From Porticoccaceae bacterium (GTDB lineage Bacteria; Pseudomonadota; Gammaproteobacteria; Pseudomonadales; Porticoccaceae): a DNA stretch of 7,913 bases. Positions 6,795 through 7,913 of the stretch are shown here, piece by piece. Numbering within the stretch: the stretch's first letter is position 1; each line of letters begins with the position of its first letter. The notes below the pieces were generated by a model. The model did not search any database. It worked only from the letters and a program-made list of their open reading frames with translations, and had not been told where the DNA came from. Location: positions 1 through 7,913 of the forward strand of contig JAPKCN010000082.1 of the NCBI GenBank assembly GCA_028822945.1, written 5' to 3'. The translations under genes were made by a program, and so were the position numbers.

Positions 6795-6836
6795 TTTGCC
6801 CTGTTGTTTAACTTAAACTAATGAGGCAAACAACAG
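6795..6836 (+). promoter_or_regulatory. Riboswitch expression platform: two overlapping hairpins at the ribH ribosome binding site
   Basis: A perfect nine-base inverted repeat pairs CTGTTGTTT (6801-6809) with AAACAACAG (6828-6836), the bases immediately before the ATG. The ribosome binding site GAGG (6823-6826) falls in its 18-base loop. A second, competing helix pairs TTTGCC (6795-6800) with GGCAAA (6825-6830) and would cover the GG of that site. The two share 6828-6830 and exclude each other, which suits a translational switch. Seen as complementarity; the regulatory role is inferred. Confidence 0.55.
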
Positions 6837-7316
6837 ATGAATGCTCAATTCAATTCTGATGTAGTAAAGACCACGCAGAGCGATCGCATCGCATTTGTGC
6901 AGGCGTGCTGGCATCGCGAGATCGTCGATAATCTTCGTCATGCCTTTTTGGCTGAAACCGCCAAGCTCGACAATCGCCTGATAGACGTTTTTGAAGTACC
7001 TGGCGCGTTTGAACTTCCTCTGCGGGTAAAAACCCTGGCGGCATCCGGCCGCTATGCGGCAGTGGTTGCCGCCGGTTTAGTTGTCGACGGTGGCATATAT
7101 CGACATGAATTTGTTGCAACTGCAGTGATCGATGGTCTGATGCGAGCCCAGATGGACACTGGAACACCGGTATTTTCAGCCGTGTTGACGCCACACGACT
7201 TTTTAACAGATGGTCAGCCGGAGTTCTTTGCTGAACACTTTATTATCAAGGGAACCGAGGTTGCCCAGGCTTGCGCTGCAAGCCTCGGGCATTACAGTAA
7301 ACTCGAAGTGGCCTAG
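6837..7316 (+). CDS. ribH: 6,7-dimethyl-8-ribityllumazine synthase, type II (RibH2)
   Basis: This 159-residue enzyme condenses 5-amino-6-ribitylaminouracil with 3,4-dihydroxy-2-butanone 4-phosphate to lumazine, the penultimate step of riboflavin synthesis in the cytosol. Visible landmarks are A-C-W-H (23-26) with W25 stacking on the substrate ring, P-G-A-F-E-L-P (55-61), and V-V-D-G-G-I-Y-R-H-E-F (82-92) with catalytic H90. V-L-T-P-H-D-F near 116-122 and G-I-Y-R-H replace the G-x-T-x-H and V-L-T-T/E patterns of the common type I enzyme. These mark the RibH2 group known from Brucella and rhizobia, which form decamers instead of 60-subunit shells. The ATG at 6837 has GAGG ten bases upstream and is preceded by the FMN riboswitch. 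No other riboflavin gene lies within the window. Such organisms often carry a second, type I ribH in the main riboflavin operon; whether this one does cannot be seen here. Confidence 0.95.
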   Translation: MNAQFNSDVVKTTQSDRIAFVQACWHREIVDNLRHAFLAETAKLDNRLIDVFEVPGAFELPLRVKTLAASGRYAAVVAAGLVVDGGIYRHEFVATAVIDGLMRAQMDTGTPVFSAVLTPHDFLTDGQPEFFAEHFIIKGTEVAQACAASLGHYSKLEVA

Positions 7317-7330
7317 GCATACGCCACTTC
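7305..7330 (+). terminator. Hairpin spanning the ribH stop codon
   Basis: GAAGTGGC (7305-7312) is perfectly complementary to GCCACTTC (7323-7330), with a ten-base loop holding the TAG stop (7314-7316). No T-run follows (AGTGTGGGGT), so it is not a standard intrinsic terminator. It could protect the 3' end of the ribH mRNA, reduce read-through, or be chance. Confidence 0.35.
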
Positions 7331-7490
7331 AGTGTGGGGTAGAAATGCATTGCGGCGGCAATAGCAATCGACATAGGTCTGTATGCACAGCCGAGCGACC
7401 CTTCACGAATAGTGTAACCGAGTGCATGGCGATCTAAGATAAGGTTTAACAGTCAATGCCCAGACATGAGGGTCAGTCAACGGAGGCTTC

Positions 7491-7913
7491 ATGAGTGTTA
7501 TTAACTACGCCGCGGCGGATGAATTATTGGTCGTTGCACGCGGTCACCCTTATCCCAAGGATGCTTTTAGTGCAGTATTTGATGAGCTAAAAGATTATCG
7601 CTGGTCACTGGTCGAGCAACCAGCTGCGGCGCGTTTTTTTCACTACGATAGTTGCAGACAGTACTCCGCCATGGTTTGCTACGATATGCCAGGTGTCGAC
7701 TTCACAGTGGCCAACGATCCGCCGACCTTACTTGCTCCGAGTGAAGATTTTAAAAGCAATATGATTGCCATGCTCGAGGCAGGTATGGGTATGGTCTTTA
7801 TGCACCACAGCCTAGCAGCCTGGCCGACATGGGATGAGTATGCAGAAATTATTGGCGGTCGCTTTCACTATCGGCCAGCTACACTGCGCGGCCAGTTCTG
7901 GCCAGATTCTGGA
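7491..7913 (+). CDS. ThuA-like domain protein, partial at right edge
   Basis: The first 141 codons of a gene cut by the window edge. It has a strong Shine-Dalgarno GGAGG (7482-7486) four bases before the ATG. It reads as the ThuA (trehalose utilisation) family, which has a class I glutamine-amidotransferase-like fold: a short beta strand L-L-V-V-A-R-G-H (12-19), a F-x-x-V-F-D-E-L helix, M-V-C-Y-D-M-P-G (61-68), and the most telling segment G-M-V-F-M-H-H-S-L-A-A-W-P (100-112) followed by W-D-E-Y-A-E-I-I-G-G-R-F (114-125). ThuA proteins have no well-defined reaction; in rhizobia ThuA acts with the Gfo/Idh/MocA enzyme ThuB in oxidation of disaccharides. It follows ribH by 174 bases. That gap holds only the hairpin at the ribH stop and nothing else I recognise, so it may have its own promoter. 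Link to the upstream Gfo/Idh/MocA operon is inference. Confidence 0.82.
   Translation, partial: MSVINYAAADELLVVARGHPYPKDAFSAVFDELKDYRWSLVEQPAAARFFHYDSCRQYSAMVCYDMPGVDFTVANDPPTLLAPSEDFKSNMIAMLEAGMGMVFMHHSLAAWPTWDEYAEIIGGRFHYRPATLRGQFWPDSG

Noticed and set aside
7210..7437. 75-codon plus-strand frame overlapping the ribH 3' end
   Set aside because: It overlaps ribH in another frame for over 100 bases and shows no protein-like motifs.

Overview
The window looks like chromosomal DNA of a Gram-negative bacterium, most likely a free-living gammaproteobacterium with near-balanced base composition. This rests on overall gene style (a vSGLT-like sodium symporter, a flagellin-type gene, a type II lumazine synthase behind an FMN riboswitch). 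No ribosomal or other taxonomic marker is present, so the assignment is tentative.

Layout. (1) 1-438, minus strand: the 5' part of a flagellin-family gene running off the left edge. It starts inside the D1 region and lacks the usual first ~40 residues, yet has a good sigma70-like promoter just upstream. (2) 463-1356: about 900 bases, A+T-rich in its middle, with no convincing gene. It holds the divergent regulatory DNA: the minus-strand promoter at its left end and, at its right end, a TTGGC-N5-GCCAA palindrome and a plausible extended -10 promoter for the next operon. (3) 1375-6345, plus strand: four closely packed genes (gaps of 6 to 13 bases) for a sodium/solute symporter of the SGLT type, a Gfo/Idh/MocA NAD(P)-dependent dehydrogenase, an aldo-keto reductase like xylose reductases, and a TauD/TfdA-type Fe(II)/2-oxoglutarate dioxygenase. 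(4) 6346-6836: an intergenic region with a weak hairpin, a short tandem repeat, a promoter, a complete FMN riboswitch and an expression platform with two overlapping hairpins at the ribosome binding site. (5) 6837-7316: a type II 6,7-dimethyl-8-ribityllumazine synthase (RibH2). (6) 7491-7913: the start of a ThuA-like protein cut by the right edge.

How the parts may work together. The four-gene operon reads as uptake and redox processing of a sugar-like or polyol-like compound: Na+-driven import, oxidation or reduction of C-OH/C=O groups by two unrelated NAD(P)-dependent enzymes, and an oxygen-dependent hydroxylation or dealkylation. The true substrate cannot be read from the sequence. The symporter keeps most sugar-site residues of vSGLT but has Arg where vSGLT has its sugar-contacting Gln428, which argues against a plain galactose/glucose transporter. 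RibH2 is a separate, FMN-controlled unit. ThuA-like proteins often sit beside Gfo/Idh/MocA genes in sugar loci, so the downstream gene may belong functionally with the first operon despite the riboflavin gene between them.
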